From contig NZ_CP061295.1 in assembly GCF_018687535.1 (NCBI RefSeq), positions 1,612,001-1,676,000 of the forward strand: a stretch of 64,000 bases of DNA. Direction: 5' to 3'. The stretch comes from Polynucleobacter sp. MWH-S4W17 (lineage in GTDB: Bacteria > Pseudomonadota > Gammaproteobacteria > Burkholderiales > Burkholderiaceae). The notes under the pieces are model-generated. The model had not been told where the DNA came from and made no database searches. It saw nothing but the letters and a program-made list of their open reading frames with translations. Below, piece after piece: positions 17,362-24,852 of the stretch; positions within the stretch are counted from its first letter, which is position 1; every line of letters begins with the position of its first letter. The position numbers were made by a program, and so were the translations under genes.

Positions 17362-17806
17362 TTAGATTTAGAAAATGAAGCTCATCAATATTGCTGCACT
17401 AGTTAGGCAAGATCTCAAGTAATTCTTCAAGGGTTTTATACCCCATAATGGGCATGAAACTTCGCGGTGAAAAATTCTTCTCACTAATGAGCGTTGACCC
17501 CTGCATTTATCAGAAACAATATTGCTTAATTGACTAAGATCATCTAAATCTCGCATCTGACTTGGTGAGTTTCGGGGAAGCATTGCTACTGGCTTTTGAT
17601 TTAGTAATATTAGTATTGGGCGTGATACGGTTGTTAATTAAATGAATTAACTTATATAAATGAATTTTATGCTCATTCTTACTTACCTTTTACAGTCTCA
17701 ATTGATGCCTTAACTGTCGGAAATACTAAAAACAAGGTATTTAGGCCCCTATTGAGGATAGGGGCGCTGATTCAGCACATTCTCATATCAACACCTAAAA
17801 TATCTA
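17362..17806. promoter_or_regulatory. Intergenic region between senA and yceI
   Basis: The 445-bp gap separates divergent transcription units and must hold the promoter of the sen operon (leftward) and of yceI (rightward). It is AT-rich around 17630-17680 with repeated AAATGAATT-like words. A frame at 17368-17583 has no family resemblance and I do not call it. No clear operator for a known regulator is visible. Confidence 0.4.
17745..17765 (+). other. GC-rich hairpin upstream of yceI
   Basis: GCCCCTAT and ATAGGGGC form a perfect 8-bp stem with a 5-nt loop. It ends 41 bp before the yceI start and has no following T-run. It could be a leader structure or an operator; a terminator is less likely. 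Confidence 0.35.
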
Positions 17807-18373
17807 ATGAACTTTTTTTATATAAGCGCCTTGCTCCTGACCTTGGTGACCTCCTCGGTACAAGCGGCAGAAATTTATATTACTGACCCTGATCACACCT
17901 TTGTTAGCTTTAGCTACAAACATTTAGCTTACTCGATTCAAACTAGTCGTTTTGATAAGGTGAATGGAACTATTACACTCAATGATCAAATGGATGGCGG
18001 CACTATAGATATTGACATTGAGACTGGCTCAATTAGCACAGGCTCCGATACCTTTAATAAGTTACTTAGAAGTGAAGATTACTTTAATTCTGAAAAATTT
18101 CCCGTAGCCAAATTCATCTCCGATAACGTTATATTTAATGATCAGGTCATTACGTCACTCTCAGGCGAGCTCACCATCAAAGGCATTACTAAGCCCGTTA
18201 ATGTGGAAGTGACTAACTTTTCTTGCAGTCGTAACTTGATTACTTTGAAATATATGTGTGGCGCTAACGCAAGCGCGAAGTTGAGTCGCTCAGAGTTTAA
18301 TCTAGGAAAATATGTGCCATTTGTTGGCGATGAGATCAGCTTAAATATAGTGATTGAAGCGTCAAGAGAATAG
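17807..18373 (+). CDS. YceI family periplasmic lipid-binding-like protein
   Basis: The 188-residue protein has a signal peptide (residues 1-20, ending SSVQA) and a YceI lipocalin-like barrel: DPDHTFVSFSYKHL, TGSDTFNKLLRSEDYFNSEKFPVAKFIS and GELTIKGITKPVNVEV. Family members bind polyprenoids and are often linked to stress or quinone metabolism. Two cysteines (FSCSRN ... KYMCGA) could form a disulfide. It is a single gene followed by a terminator. Confidence 0.85.
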   Translation: MNFFYISALLLTLVTSSVQAAEIYITDPDHTFVSFSYKHLAYSIQTSRFDKVNGTITLNDQMDGGTIDIDIETGSISTGSDTFNKLLRSEDYFNSEKFPVAKFISDNVIFNDQVITSLSGELTIKGITKPVNVEVTNFSCSRNLITLKYMCGANASAKLSRSEFNLGKYVPFVGDEISLNIVIEASRE

Positions 18374-18459
18374 CCTTAATTACACTGGTATTGCCAATAG
18401 AGTCTGCAAGCAATAAGGTTTCATTTGAGCGCCAAACCTAACGGAGCCATATAAAAATT

Positions 18460-18489
18460 AAAGCCCTCACCATTTCTGATGAGGGCTTT
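18460..18489. terminator. Bidirectional terminator between yceI and the nitroreductase gene
   Basis: AAAGCCCTCA and TGAGGGCTTT form a perfect 10-bp stem around a 10-nt loop, flanked by A-rich and T-rich bases. It suits both convergent genes. Confidence 0.75.
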
Positions 18490-18560
18490 AATCAGCCTAA
18501 TAGGGCCTGGGCTTAGGCTGAATTTCTCATGCCGTTCAAACCCGCCCAGAAAATATCAGC

Positions 18561-19163
18561 TTAAAAATGGTTTTCAATCAACATTTCTGACTTAGGGATA
18601 AATCCAGGCTTAGGCCATGCTGGTTTAATGCCCTTACCAACGACCAACATTGCAGCAATGGCATAGTCTTTAGGCAAATGAATCAATTCGGCGACCTTAT
18701 CAAAATCAAAGCCAACCATTGGGCATGAGTCATAACCCATCGCTTTGGCTGAGAGCATCATCGTTTGCAGCATGATGCCAGCTGAACGCATTGCTTCATC
18801 TCTTTGTAATTGCTCTTTTCCAGCATAAAAAGGATGAATCCAAGGAACTAAGATATCTTGAGCTTCTTTGGGTGCATTTACCCAATATCGAGCAGGATCT
18901 TTTTCCCAAGCCTTGATATCCACAGTTACTACAAATAATAGGGATCCATCAGTAACTTGAGCCTGATCATGAGCAGCTTCTCGTAATTTTGCCCTTAAAG
19001 CCTTGTCTGTAACATTCACTAAACGCCAATGTTGGATATTGAATGAGGATGGCGCCTGAATAGCAAGGTCAAGCAACTGCTCTGTCTCTTGCTTAGTAAA
19101 TTCATGGCTTGGGTCAAAATATTTGACTGCTCTACGTTCGCGGATTGCATCAAATGTATTCAT
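18561..19163 (-). CDS. Nitroreductase family FMN-dependent protein
   Basis: The 200-residue protein begins MNTFDAIRERRAVKYFDPSH, the FMN-binding Arg segment of nitroreductases, followed by QAPSSFNIQHWRLVNVTD and a C-terminal MLVVGKGIKPAWPKPG. These enzymes reduce nitro compounds, quinones or enones with NAD(P)H. The substrate is unknown. It ends 70 bp from the bidirectional terminator and starts 48 bp from the tRNA/intron remnant at 19211. Confidence 0.85.
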   Translation of the reverse strand: MNTFDAIRERRAVKYFDPSHEFTKQETEQLLDLAIQAPSSFNIQHWRLVNVTDKALRAKLREAAHDQAQVTDGSLLFVVTVDIKAWEKDPARYWVNAPKEAQDILVPWIHPFYAGKEQLQRDEAMRSAGIMLQTMMLSAKAMGYDSCPMVGFDFDKVAELIHLPKDYAIAAMLVVGKGIKPAWPKPGFIPKSEMLIENHF

Positions 19164-19210
19164 TAACTTCCTCAGTGAGATTCAAACCCTGATAATGCGG
19201 CAACATTCAA

Positions 19211-19376
19211 AAGACAAAACCCTCGCCATTGCTGATGAGGGTTTGCTTTTCTGGTGGGCCCACCAGGACTTGAACCTGGGACCAAAGGATTCCGGTTTGT
19301 GTAGCTTTCACTACTCCCTGGACTATGCCTTCATAATATCGATTGCTCGACTTAGATGGGTGCCGCCTAGTCTCTA
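19211..19376 (-). pseudogene. Truncated tRNA-Ile2 3' exon with the 3' part of its group I intron and its terminator
   Basis: These 166 bp align without gaps to 43741-43906 of the intact intron-bearing tRNA-Ile2 locus (offset 24,530). They contain the tRNA 3' exon with CCA (19252-19291), about 85 nt of intron 3' sequence and a downstream terminator (AAACCCTC / GAGGGTTT, 19217-19244). Homology stops at 19376, inside the conserved intron P7 region. The P9 stem differs from the intact copy by paired, compensating changes, so this copy descends from a separate intron lineage that was once under selection. It cannot give a tRNA now. Confidence 0.85.
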
Positions 19377-20414
19377 TCCCAAATTACTTTGGGCAGCTTT
19401 AATCATTTTTTTCACCTCAAGACTCTCATTAATAGAGTGAATGGTAATTTGCGGATTTTGTTTAACAAAAACGCGAAACACTTCGTCTGCAAATGCCTGA
19501 CCAATTGATTCAACACCCTTAAAATCCAACAGCACAGTCTTAAAACGATCAACACGATTTAAAATTCGCTTTGCCTGAGAGCGCGAAATAAGCTGGCCAC
19601 CTTCGTATAGAGCTAGCTTCACCGGAACAACGGTTTTATTAAACGCGTAATCTTCGTCTTCTGTACCACTAAAACTATCAAATACCGTACGCAATGTTCT
19701 TTCTGAATTGAGCGCTATTTTCATGACAACCCTCGTTCCTTGATGACTCTTTTCATTATGAAGTAAAAAGTCCATTCCCGAACCGTCAGCATGTGTAAAG
19801 ACCAAATCACCAGAAAAAATAAAGAATTCATCAAAAGCACGGGATGAAAAAAAGATTCCCTGCCCAGTATGATTACTTGGATCAGTAGTAAGCTTTCCTT
19901 TACTCAACTCCAAAATCGACTCACGTGGATCGTGCAGCTTTAATAATCTAGCAATATGGTTAAATATTCCCTCGCCATTATCAATAATTGATATTGAAAC
20001 AAAATCGGGTGTTCTTTCTACATTGATGTAGACCTCGGTACCCTCCGAATGGTCAATGGCGTTGTTTAGCATCTCAGTAAAGCCGTAATGACAAATATTG
20101 GCAATTTCCTTAGGCAATCCATTAAATATTTCACCAAAATCACGTGAATAGATCTCAGACTCCTCTAACCCCTTTAATTTAAATAGGCCATCATGAAATC
20201 GTTTTACGCCTAACTGATATACACGCGCCTTCGTGCTGCCGCTGGAAGCTAAAAATCCATCCTTAACTAACGCTGCAAAATGAGCATGGATAGCCTGTCT
20301 AGTAAGACCAAACCTTTCCATTGCGACATGAGCTAAATCGTGTTGATTGGCTTTAACGCCATCTACCAAGAACTGACGTACTTCTTGGGAGCGCTTTGTA
20401 TTGGCAAATTTCAT
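19374..20414 (-). CDS. HTH / GHKL ATPase / DUF4325 regulator-like protein
   Basis: The 346-residue protein has three parts. An N-terminal winged-helix region (residues 5-65, HDLAHVAMERFGLTRQAIHAHFAALVKDGFL) is followed by a histidine-kinase-type ATPase domain with N-box FTEMLNNAIDHS, G1 SIIDNGEGI and G2 HTGQGIFFSS. The C-terminal DUF4325 (STAS-like) domain reads VLLDFKGVESIGQAFADEVFRVF. No kinase His-box is visible, so it resembles anti-sigma/anti-anti-sigma logic in one chain. The stop codon lies within the intron fragment at 19374-19376. Three 21-bp iterons sit just upstream of the ATG, which suggests autoregulation. Confidence 0.8.
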   Translation of the reverse strand: MKFANTKRSQEVRQFLVDGVKANQHDLAHVAMERFGLTRQAIHAHFAALVKDGFLASSGSTKARVYQLGVKRFHDGLFKLKGLEESEIYSRDFGEIFNGLPKEIANICHYGFTEMLNNAIDHSEGTEVYINVERTPDFVSISIIDNGEGIFNHIARLLKLHDPRESILELSKGKLTTDPSNHTGQGIFFSSRAFDEFFIFSGDLVFTHADGSGMDFLLHNEKSHQGTRVVMKIALNSERTLRTVFDSFSGTEDEDYAFNKTVVPVKLALYEGGQLISRSQAKRILNRVDRFKTVLLDFKGVESIGQAFADEVFRVFVKQNPQITIHSINESLEVKKMIKAAQSNLG

Positions 20415-20422
20415 ATCTATTT

Positions 20423-20476
20423 TTGTAAAGTTTTATGAAATTATTGTAAAGTTTTATGAAATTATTGTAAAGTTTT
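20423..20476. repeat. Three 21-bp-spaced iterons upstream of the HTH/ATPase gene
   Basis: TTGTAAAGTTTT occurs at 20423, 20444 and 20465, exactly 21 bp apart, with ATGAAATTA filling the spacers of the first two copies. The spacing of two helical turns puts all copies on one DNA face. They lie 9-62 bp upstream of the start at 20414 and are probable operators, most likely for the encoded HTH domain. Confidence 0.75.
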
Positions 20477-20644
20477 TGGTCAAGTATCGACAAGACACCC
20501 TGAATAAATAGTACTTATATGCGCTCTGAGGCCCTTTTAACCTTATTTACCGCCAAGTCTAGCTGGGTTTCTTTGGTAGTAGCCCGTAGCAAAGTTGCAG
20601 CTTCTAATATTAGAGACCCCAGGGGCAAGGGAAAACACTGTAGA
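20477..20644. other. Intergenic stretch without a recognised gene
   Basis: Between the iterons and the end of the small membrane protein gene I see no convincing reading frame, RNA or clear hairpin. It probably holds the promoter of the leftward HTH/ATPase gene. Confidence 0.3.
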
Positions 20645-20950
20645 TTAAATAGTTGAGAGGCTTAATTCGGATAAAGCATCAATACGATGCAACTCTTCGT
20701 CCTGATTTGTCAGGAGATGCTGACCTAGTAATACGGAGCCTGTGATAACCACCATCGCAATCAATGTGGCAAGCCTAGGGTGTAATCTAGCGAGCGCCAA
20801 AACTTCAGTGAATCGATGAGTGGGTCGATCCACCTTAAGAACCACTCTTTGCCAATCTTGATAAATGCGTTGCTCAAAATGGGTAGATGGTTCTTGCACT
20901 TCGATTTGATCTAACACTTTCTTTAAATGTTTTTTATCATTCGCTCGCAT
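20645..20950 (-). CDS. Small single-pass membrane protein, probable anti-sigma factor
   Basis: Starting at the ATG at 20950, preceded by AAAGGTG at good spacing, the product has 101 residues. A basic cytoplasmic N-terminal part (ANDKKHLKKVLDQIEVQEPSTHFEQRIYQDW) precedes one membrane helix (LATLIAMVVITGSVLLGQHLL) and a short periplasmic tail. It overlaps the sigma factor gene by 14 bp. DUF3619-like proteins in this position are common in Burkholderiales. The anti-sigma role is inferred from topology and coupling, not shown by a motif. Confidence 0.6.
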   Translation of the reverse strand: MRANDKKHLKKVLDQIEVQEPSTHFEQRIYQDWQRVVLKVDRPTHRFTEVLALARLHPRLATLIAMVVITGSVLLGQHLLTNQDEELHRIDALSELSLSTI

Positions 20951-21509
20951 GGGATTCACCTTTTTCTAACTCCATCTTAAGCTTCAACTTAGCCCTATAT
21001 AACAATTGATCGACGCTATTCTTATTCATACCCATTGCCAGACCAACTTCTTCTGCCGTCATATCTTGATATGCCCACATCAACATCGCCATTCTTTGTT
21101 TGCTACTTAAAACATCCATTGCCTTTTTAATGCTTTCTAGGCTGACACCCTCTGAGATACTCCACTCAATCTCTTTCATGGGTTGATGCTCAATCTCATC
21201 AAACTCCTCAAAGAACCCCTTGTTAATACTTTTGATCCTATCCAAACAAAGATTGCTCACAATCACGTAAAAGTAAGTAAAAAGTCCCGACTTTCCTGAA
21301 AATGCATCCGCACTTTTCCATAAGCGAATAAAGGCCTCTTGCACGACATCTTCTGCATCTTCTTTGTTGCCAAGCATCTTCCAAGCTAAGGAGTAAGCGG
21401 GGGAGCTCAATAGGCGAATGACTTCTTTTGATGCCTTAGAATCCCCCGCTACCGCACTTTTTAATAAAGCCTGTTCGATGCGGTGTTGCTTACTAGTAAA
21501 TAAAGTCAA
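20937..21509 (-). CDS. ECF-type RNA polymerase sigma factor
   Basis: The 190-residue protein has sigma region 2 (PAYSLAWKMLGNKEDAEDVVQEAFIRLWKSADAFSGK) and region 4 (SSKQRMAMLMWAYQDMTAEEVGLAMGMNKNSVDQLLYRAKLKL), with nothing between them but a linker, as in ECF factors. It starts 8 bp after the DUF3106-like gene ends, and its own end overlaps the putative anti-sigma gene. The arrangement suggests control of envelope functions, including the neighbouring periplasmic proteins. Confidence 0.85.
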   Translation of the reverse strand: MTLFTSKQHRIEQALLKSAVAGDSKASKEVIRLLSSPAYSLAWKMLGNKEDAEDVVQEAFIRLWKSADAFSGKSGLFTYFYVIVSNLCLDRIKSINKGFFEEFDEIEHQPMKEIEWSISEGVSLESIKKAMDVLSSKQRMAMLMWAYQDMTAEEVGLAMGMNKNSVDQLLYRAKLKLKMELEKGESHASE

Positions 21510-21517
21510 ACTGATCC

Positions 21518-21958
21518 TTAATTGCTCATTGGCTTATTCCAATGTTCTTTTTCATTGGGATGCGCCTTCATCCACTCTTCACGTTCCTTTTTCATCTCAA
21601 GGCGCTCTTCCGGTGTCATTGCGGCAATCATGGCTTTGCGGTTATCACGCAGCTCTTTCTTTTGCTCTGGAGTTAACGCCTTCCATTGGGCATGCATCTT
21701 CTCGCGAAGTGCTTTACGCTCTTCAGGACTTAAGGCTTTGAATTTGGCATGCAGTTTTTGGCGATACTCACGGCGCTCTTCTGGTGTGGCTTGCTTAAAC
21801 TGCTCTCGTAGATCCTTAGACATCTGAAGACGCTGCTCATAGCTCATATTAGCCACCACTTGAGGATCCTGTGGCTCAGGCAAAGCTGCGCTTGCAATAC
21901 CAATCGCTCCAACCATCAAAATACTTGCCATCATTAAACCTTGCATTGCTCTTTTCAT
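21518..21958 (-). CDS. Periplasmic DUF3106-like protein with charged repeats
   Basis: The 146-residue protein has a signal peptide (about residues 1-24, ending GIASA). The mature part repeats a roughly 17-residue unit built on (L/M)(S/T)PEE(R/K)(K/R)xxR, for example ALSPEERKALREKMHAQW and ALTPEQKKELRDNRKAMI. This is the DUF3106/Spy-like LTxxQ style of helical periplasmic protein. It is the first gene of the operon with the sigma factor and is divergent from the Spy-like gene at 22103. A chaperone or signal-sensing role for the sigma system is possible. Confidence 0.7.
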   Translation of the reverse strand: MKRAMQGLMMASILMVGAIGIASAALPEPQDPQVVANMSYEQRLQMSKDLREQFKQATPEERREYRQKLHAKFKALSPEERKALREKMHAQWKALTPEQKKELRDNRKAMIAAMTPEERLEMKKEREEWMKAHPNEKEHWNKPMSN

Positions 21959-22102
21959 CTATTTCTCCTTATTTGTTAATTCTTAGACGCGGGCACCTAT
22001 AGAAAACTTACGACCAAGACAAAATAATTATTTTCTTTTTAGAGTAAGTATTTTTCAAAATTACTGTCTAACAAGGGTTAGGAGCATCCAGTTGAGAGAA
22101 AA

Positions 22103-22768
22103 ATGAATCAAACCATGCCAGTGCGCTCGATTATCTTGAGTTTTCTAGTTTTAGTAGCAATTTTGCCCGTTAAAGAGTCTTTTGCTCAATGGGGCGGATC
22201 TCAAGGCCCTGGGGTCCCAGGAATGCCTGGAATGCGAAGGGGTGCAGGGCGCAATGCGTCTAATCCTGACTCTTCCAGTACATCAGCAAATACGCATATC
22301 TCAATGCCTGCTCCAGGTTCACATCTGCTTACATATGAGCAAATCGAAACTGGCTTATCTCGCCTTGAGGAAAATCTTAAGCTAACACCCGCACAAAGTA
22401 AAGCTTGGGATAATTTTGCAATCAAGGTGAGGCTCTATGCAAGCGATGTTGCCAAAGAAAGAGCTAAATTGAATAACGATAGTTCCGCTACTATTGATGG
22501 ACTGAAATATCTGAATCAATCTACTGAAGATGCAAAAAATCGATATGCGAGCTTAAAAGAGGTTGATGAGTCCGCCAAACCGCTTTACAAATTATTGACT
22601 GCAGAGCAAAAGGCATCTTTTGATAGCAAAGTACATACTTTTATTAATGCAACTCAAAAAAGACTGGCACCAAGCCAACCAAACTACAACTTGCCAGAAC
22701 TCAGTGGATCACCGTCGCCCAATCAAAACTCTGGATCAGGTACTTTGCCAGGTTACATTCACCAGTAA
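22103..22768 (+). CDS. Spy/CpxP-like (LTxxQ) periplasmic protein
   Basis: The 221-residue exported protein has a signal peptide ending about residue 29 (VKESFA). A Gly/Pro/Met-rich stretch (GVPGMPGMRRGAG) precedes a helical domain with two LTxxQ-type motifs (LKLTPAQSKAW and LLTAEQKASF) and a Ser/Pro/Asn-rich tail. LTxxQ proteins such as Spy and CpxP act as periplasmic chaperones or stress sensors. It is divergent from the DUF3106/sigma operon with 144 bp between, and is followed directly by the small membrane protein gene. Confidence 0.7.
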   Translation: MNQTMPVRSIILSFLVLVAILPVKESFAQWGGSQGPGVPGMPGMRRGAGRNASNPDSSSTSANTHISMPAPGSHLLTYEQIETGLSRLEENLKLTPAQSKAWDNFAIKVRLYASDVAKERAKLNNDSSATIDGLKYLNQSTEDAKNRYASLKEVDESAKPLYKLLTAEQKASFDSKVHTFINATQKRLAPSQPNYNLPELSGSPSPNQNSGSGTLPGYIHQ

Positions 22769-23071
22769 ATGCGTAACCCCAACAATCTAAGTGGTCATAT
22801 TCTGCCGACTTCGGGTGCAATGCTCGGGGTATGCATGACCGTTATCAGCATTGTGAAGCTAACCCAATCAAATCGGGGAATGGCTTACTGGGTTGATGAT
22901 CTTTTAGCTTTAGACGCCCTGATCTTTCTAGCAAGCTCTATCTTTTCATACCTATCCATTCGAAGCAATTCAAGAAAGGTTTATTTTGAAGATATTGCGG
23001 ACAAGTTCTTTATGCTCGCATTGCTCTGCATGGGTGCCGCCGTCTTACTGCTGACATATGAAATTGTGTAG
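22769..23071 (+). CDS. Three-helix small membrane protein
   Basis: The 100-residue protein starts on the codon after the stop of the Spy-like gene, so translation is probably coupled. Helices are predicted at about residues 13-31, 45-64 and 80-98. It resembles small conserved membrane proteins of unknown function. It may belong to the same envelope-response module. Confidence 0.6.
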   Translation: MRNPNNLSGHILPTSGAMLGVCMTVISIVKLTQSNRGMAYWVDDLLALDALIFLASSIFSYLSIRSNSRKVYFEDIADKFFMLALLCMGAAVLLLTYEIV

Positions 23072-23199
23072 GCGGTGCGATGGTTGCACCTGGCCGTAAG
23101 CAGGCCTTAAATATTGGATACAACAATCTACAAGTAGTTCATTGTTTCAACGGCAGACCTATATGTTTATTGGGGGTTGCTATGGAAGATGTGTGAAGA

Positions 23200-23211
23200 T
23201 TGCTTACACAC
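23200..23211 (-). repeat. GTGTGTAAGCAA element left of the island border
   Basis: The minus strand reads GTGTGTAAGCAA, identical to the element found inside the island at 23370-23381. Its presence outside the left junction suggests that an element recognised by the same type of recombinase once lay to the left, or that the border region is composite. Confidence 0.45.
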
Positions 23212-23230
23212 TTTGTTGCACAGAAAGAAA

Positions 23231-23260
23231 AACGACTTAGGAATTTCTCCCTAAGTCGTT
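23231..23260 (-). terminator. Terminator of the disrupted intronless tRNA-Ile2 gene
   Basis: AACGACTTAGG and CCTAAGTCGTT form a perfect 11-bp stem, followed on the minus strand by GTTTTTCTTT. It lies just downstream of the tRNA 3' fragment at 23269-23313. Confidence 0.75.
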
Positions 23261-23268
23261 GATTTCAT

Positions 23269-23313
23269 TGGTGGGCCCACCAGGACTTGAACCTGGGACC
23301 AAAGGATTATGAG
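23269..23313 (-). pseudogene. 3' part of an intronless tRNA-Ile2 gene (left attachment site of the island)
   Basis: The minus strand reads from the anticodon loop CTCATAA through variable loop, T-arm and acceptor to an encoded CCA. The seven bases at 23307-23313 are the anticodon loop and are repeated at the right border (44269-44275). Beyond them the sequence departs from tRNA. Joined to the right-border fragment it gives a complete 77-nt tRNA without intron. Confidence 0.9.
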
Positions 23314-23370
23314 AGCAGAAGCCCATGATAGAACCATATAAACAGGGGCTCTGCGGGTGGTCAGTGTCGG

Positions 23371-23394
23371 TGTGTAAGCAAATGTGTAAGCAAA
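23371..23394 (+). repeat. Tandem 12-bp repeat, probable integrase arm sites (left end)
   Basis: TGTGTAAGCAAA occurs twice without a gap, 58-81 bp inside the left core. Related GTGTGTAAG/GTGTGTAG words occur inside the right end. Short direct repeats at this distance from a core are typical of arm-type recombinase sites. Confidence 0.55.
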
Positions 23395-23499
23395 TTCATG
23401 GATTTAAAAGAAGTGGTCTATCGGTCTTTGGTTTTAGAAACCAAAGGAATTTTGGAACAACCATCTAGCACTTCGTTGCTCCAAAGTTATTTTTTGAAG

Positions 23500-23534
23500 A
23501 TTGATAAGCGTTACTTTAAGTAACGCTTATCAAT
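23500..23534 (-). terminator. Terminator of the dadA-like operon
   Basis: ATTGATAAGCGTTACT and AGTAACGCTTATCAAT form a perfect 16-bp stem with a 3-nt loop, 8 bp past the dadA stop. The minus-strand continuation TTCAAAAAATAAC is only modestly T-rich. Confidence 0.65.
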
Positions 23535-23541
23535 TACTTAC

Positions 23542-24801
23542 TCAAGAAAACTTTAGGCTTGCTGGCGAACTAACCTTTTTAGTGGTTTCGCCATACTGGA
23601 TCACATCACCAATCATTTCAGCAGTACAGGCAGATAAGGTCCAACCTAAATGGCCATGACCAGTGTTGTAATACACATTAGGTTTACTACCCAAGCCTAC
23701 TTTTGGCATCATTGTTGGCATCATTGGACGTAATCCAGCCCAAGGCACTACCGAGCGAGTGCTAACTTCAGGGAAGCATTGGTTAACCCAATCAATCAAA
23801 GGCTTAATACGATCCGCGCGGATATCTCGATTGATACCGTTAAATTCTGCAGTCCCTGCAACGCGGAATCGATCTACCCCAAGACGACTAGTAACAAGCT
23901 TAGTTTCATCATCAAGCAGGCTCACATTCGGGGCACCCTCTTGGCTAGCTTTATCAGTCAAATTCACCGTTATTGAATAGCCCTTAACCGGATAGACATT
24001 GACGCGATCACCTAACTGCGAAGCAAGATCACGACTTCCAACCCCAGCACACACAACGACATTATCAAAAACAAGCTGACTCGCTTGCCCATCTTTGCTC
24101 AGGGTTAAGTTCACACGATTGCCATCGGACTGAACAGAAAGCACTTCATGCTCATAAATGGTTTTAACACCCAAGTTTGCAGCAGCCTCTGACAACCCAT
24201 GAGTGAACTTATGAATATCACCTGTGGAATCGCTTTCGGTGTAATAACCACCATAATATTTACCGGCTAGCGTAGGCTCAATTTCTTTCATCTCTTGGGG
24301 TGTAACGGCAGTACGCCCTAGCCCGCCCTCAGCAAGCATCTTAGAGACTTTGCCTGCATGCTCAAAGCCAGCCTGATCACGATAGATATGCAAGATACCT
24401 TCGCGCTTTAAATCAAAATCAATACCCTCTTGCTTTGCCCAAGCAAATAGATGCTTTCTGGCTTCAATCGCCATATGTGCGGTCTGAACGGTATTGCTCT
24501 TGTAATTCGGAATCGAGGCAATGAACTCTGCGAACCATGAAATCTTATGCCAGTCAGGCTTTAAGTTAATTAATAGTGGGGCATCTCTTTTAAATACCCA
24601 CTTCATGCCCTTCATGATCGTTGACCAGTGGTTCCAGACCTCTGCATTAGATGCAGAAAGTTGGCCGCCATTGGCAAAGGATGTTTCCATGCCAGCATAA
24701 CGATGGCGCTCAATTAAAGTGACATCGTAGCCACGCTTTGCTAAAACATAAGCGGTTGTAACGCCTGTGATACCGCCACCAATAATTACAAATGATTTCA
24801 T
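23542..24801 (-). CDS. dadA: DadA-type FAD-dependent D-amino acid (or glycine) dehydrogenase
   Basis: From the ATG at 24801 (AAGGAT Shine-Dalgarno 5 bases upstream) the product has 419 residues. It begins MKSFVIIGGGITGVTTAYVL, a Rossmann FAD motif, then ETSFANGGQLSASNAEVWN and near the end GLRPMMPTMMPKVG and NTGHGHLGWTLSA, all typical of DadA. The family oxidises D-amino acids to 2-oxo acids and ammonia and passes electrons to the respiratory chain. It sits directly behind a tandem glycine riboswitch and a hippurate-hydrolase-like gene, so glycine is a plausible substrate here. That is inference. Confidence 0.8.
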   Translation of the reverse strand: MKSFVIIGGGITGVTTAYVLAKRGYDVTLIERHRYAGMETSFANGGQLSASNAEVWNHWSTIMKGMKWVFKRDAPLLINLKPDWHKISWFAEFIASIPNYKSNTVQTAHMAIEARKHLFAWAKQEGIDFDLKREGILHIYRDQAGFEHAGKVSKMLAEGGLGRTAVTPQEMKEIEPTLAGKYYGGYYTESDSTGDIHKFTHGLSEAAANLGVKTIYEHEVLSVQSDGNRVNLTLSKDGQASQLVFDNVVVCAGVGSRDLASQLGDRVNVYPVKGYSITVNLTDKASQEGAPNVSLLDDETKLVTSRLGVDRFRVAGTAEFNGINRDIRADRIKPLIDWVNQCFPEVSTRSVVPWAGLRPMMPTMMPKVGLGSKPNVYYNTGHGHLGWTLSACTAEMIGDVIQYGETTKKVSSPASLKFS

Positions 24802-24852
24802 TTTTAGATCCTTCAAACGTCAGGGTTACCCATTGCAGATGCTCAAGGGGCC

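Noticed and set aside
17368..17583. 71-residue frame upstream of senA
   Set aside because: No family resemblance, no clear ribosome binding site, and it occupies the probable sen promoter region.
19123..19440. Plus-strand frame with WAHQDLNLGPK
   Set aside because: It translates the tRNA 3' half and the intron fragment and overlaps the nitroreductase start; not a protein gene.
23398..23523. 41-codon frame just inside the left island end
   Set aside because: No resemblance to an integrase or excisionase, no convincing start context, and it runs into the dadA terminator hairpin.
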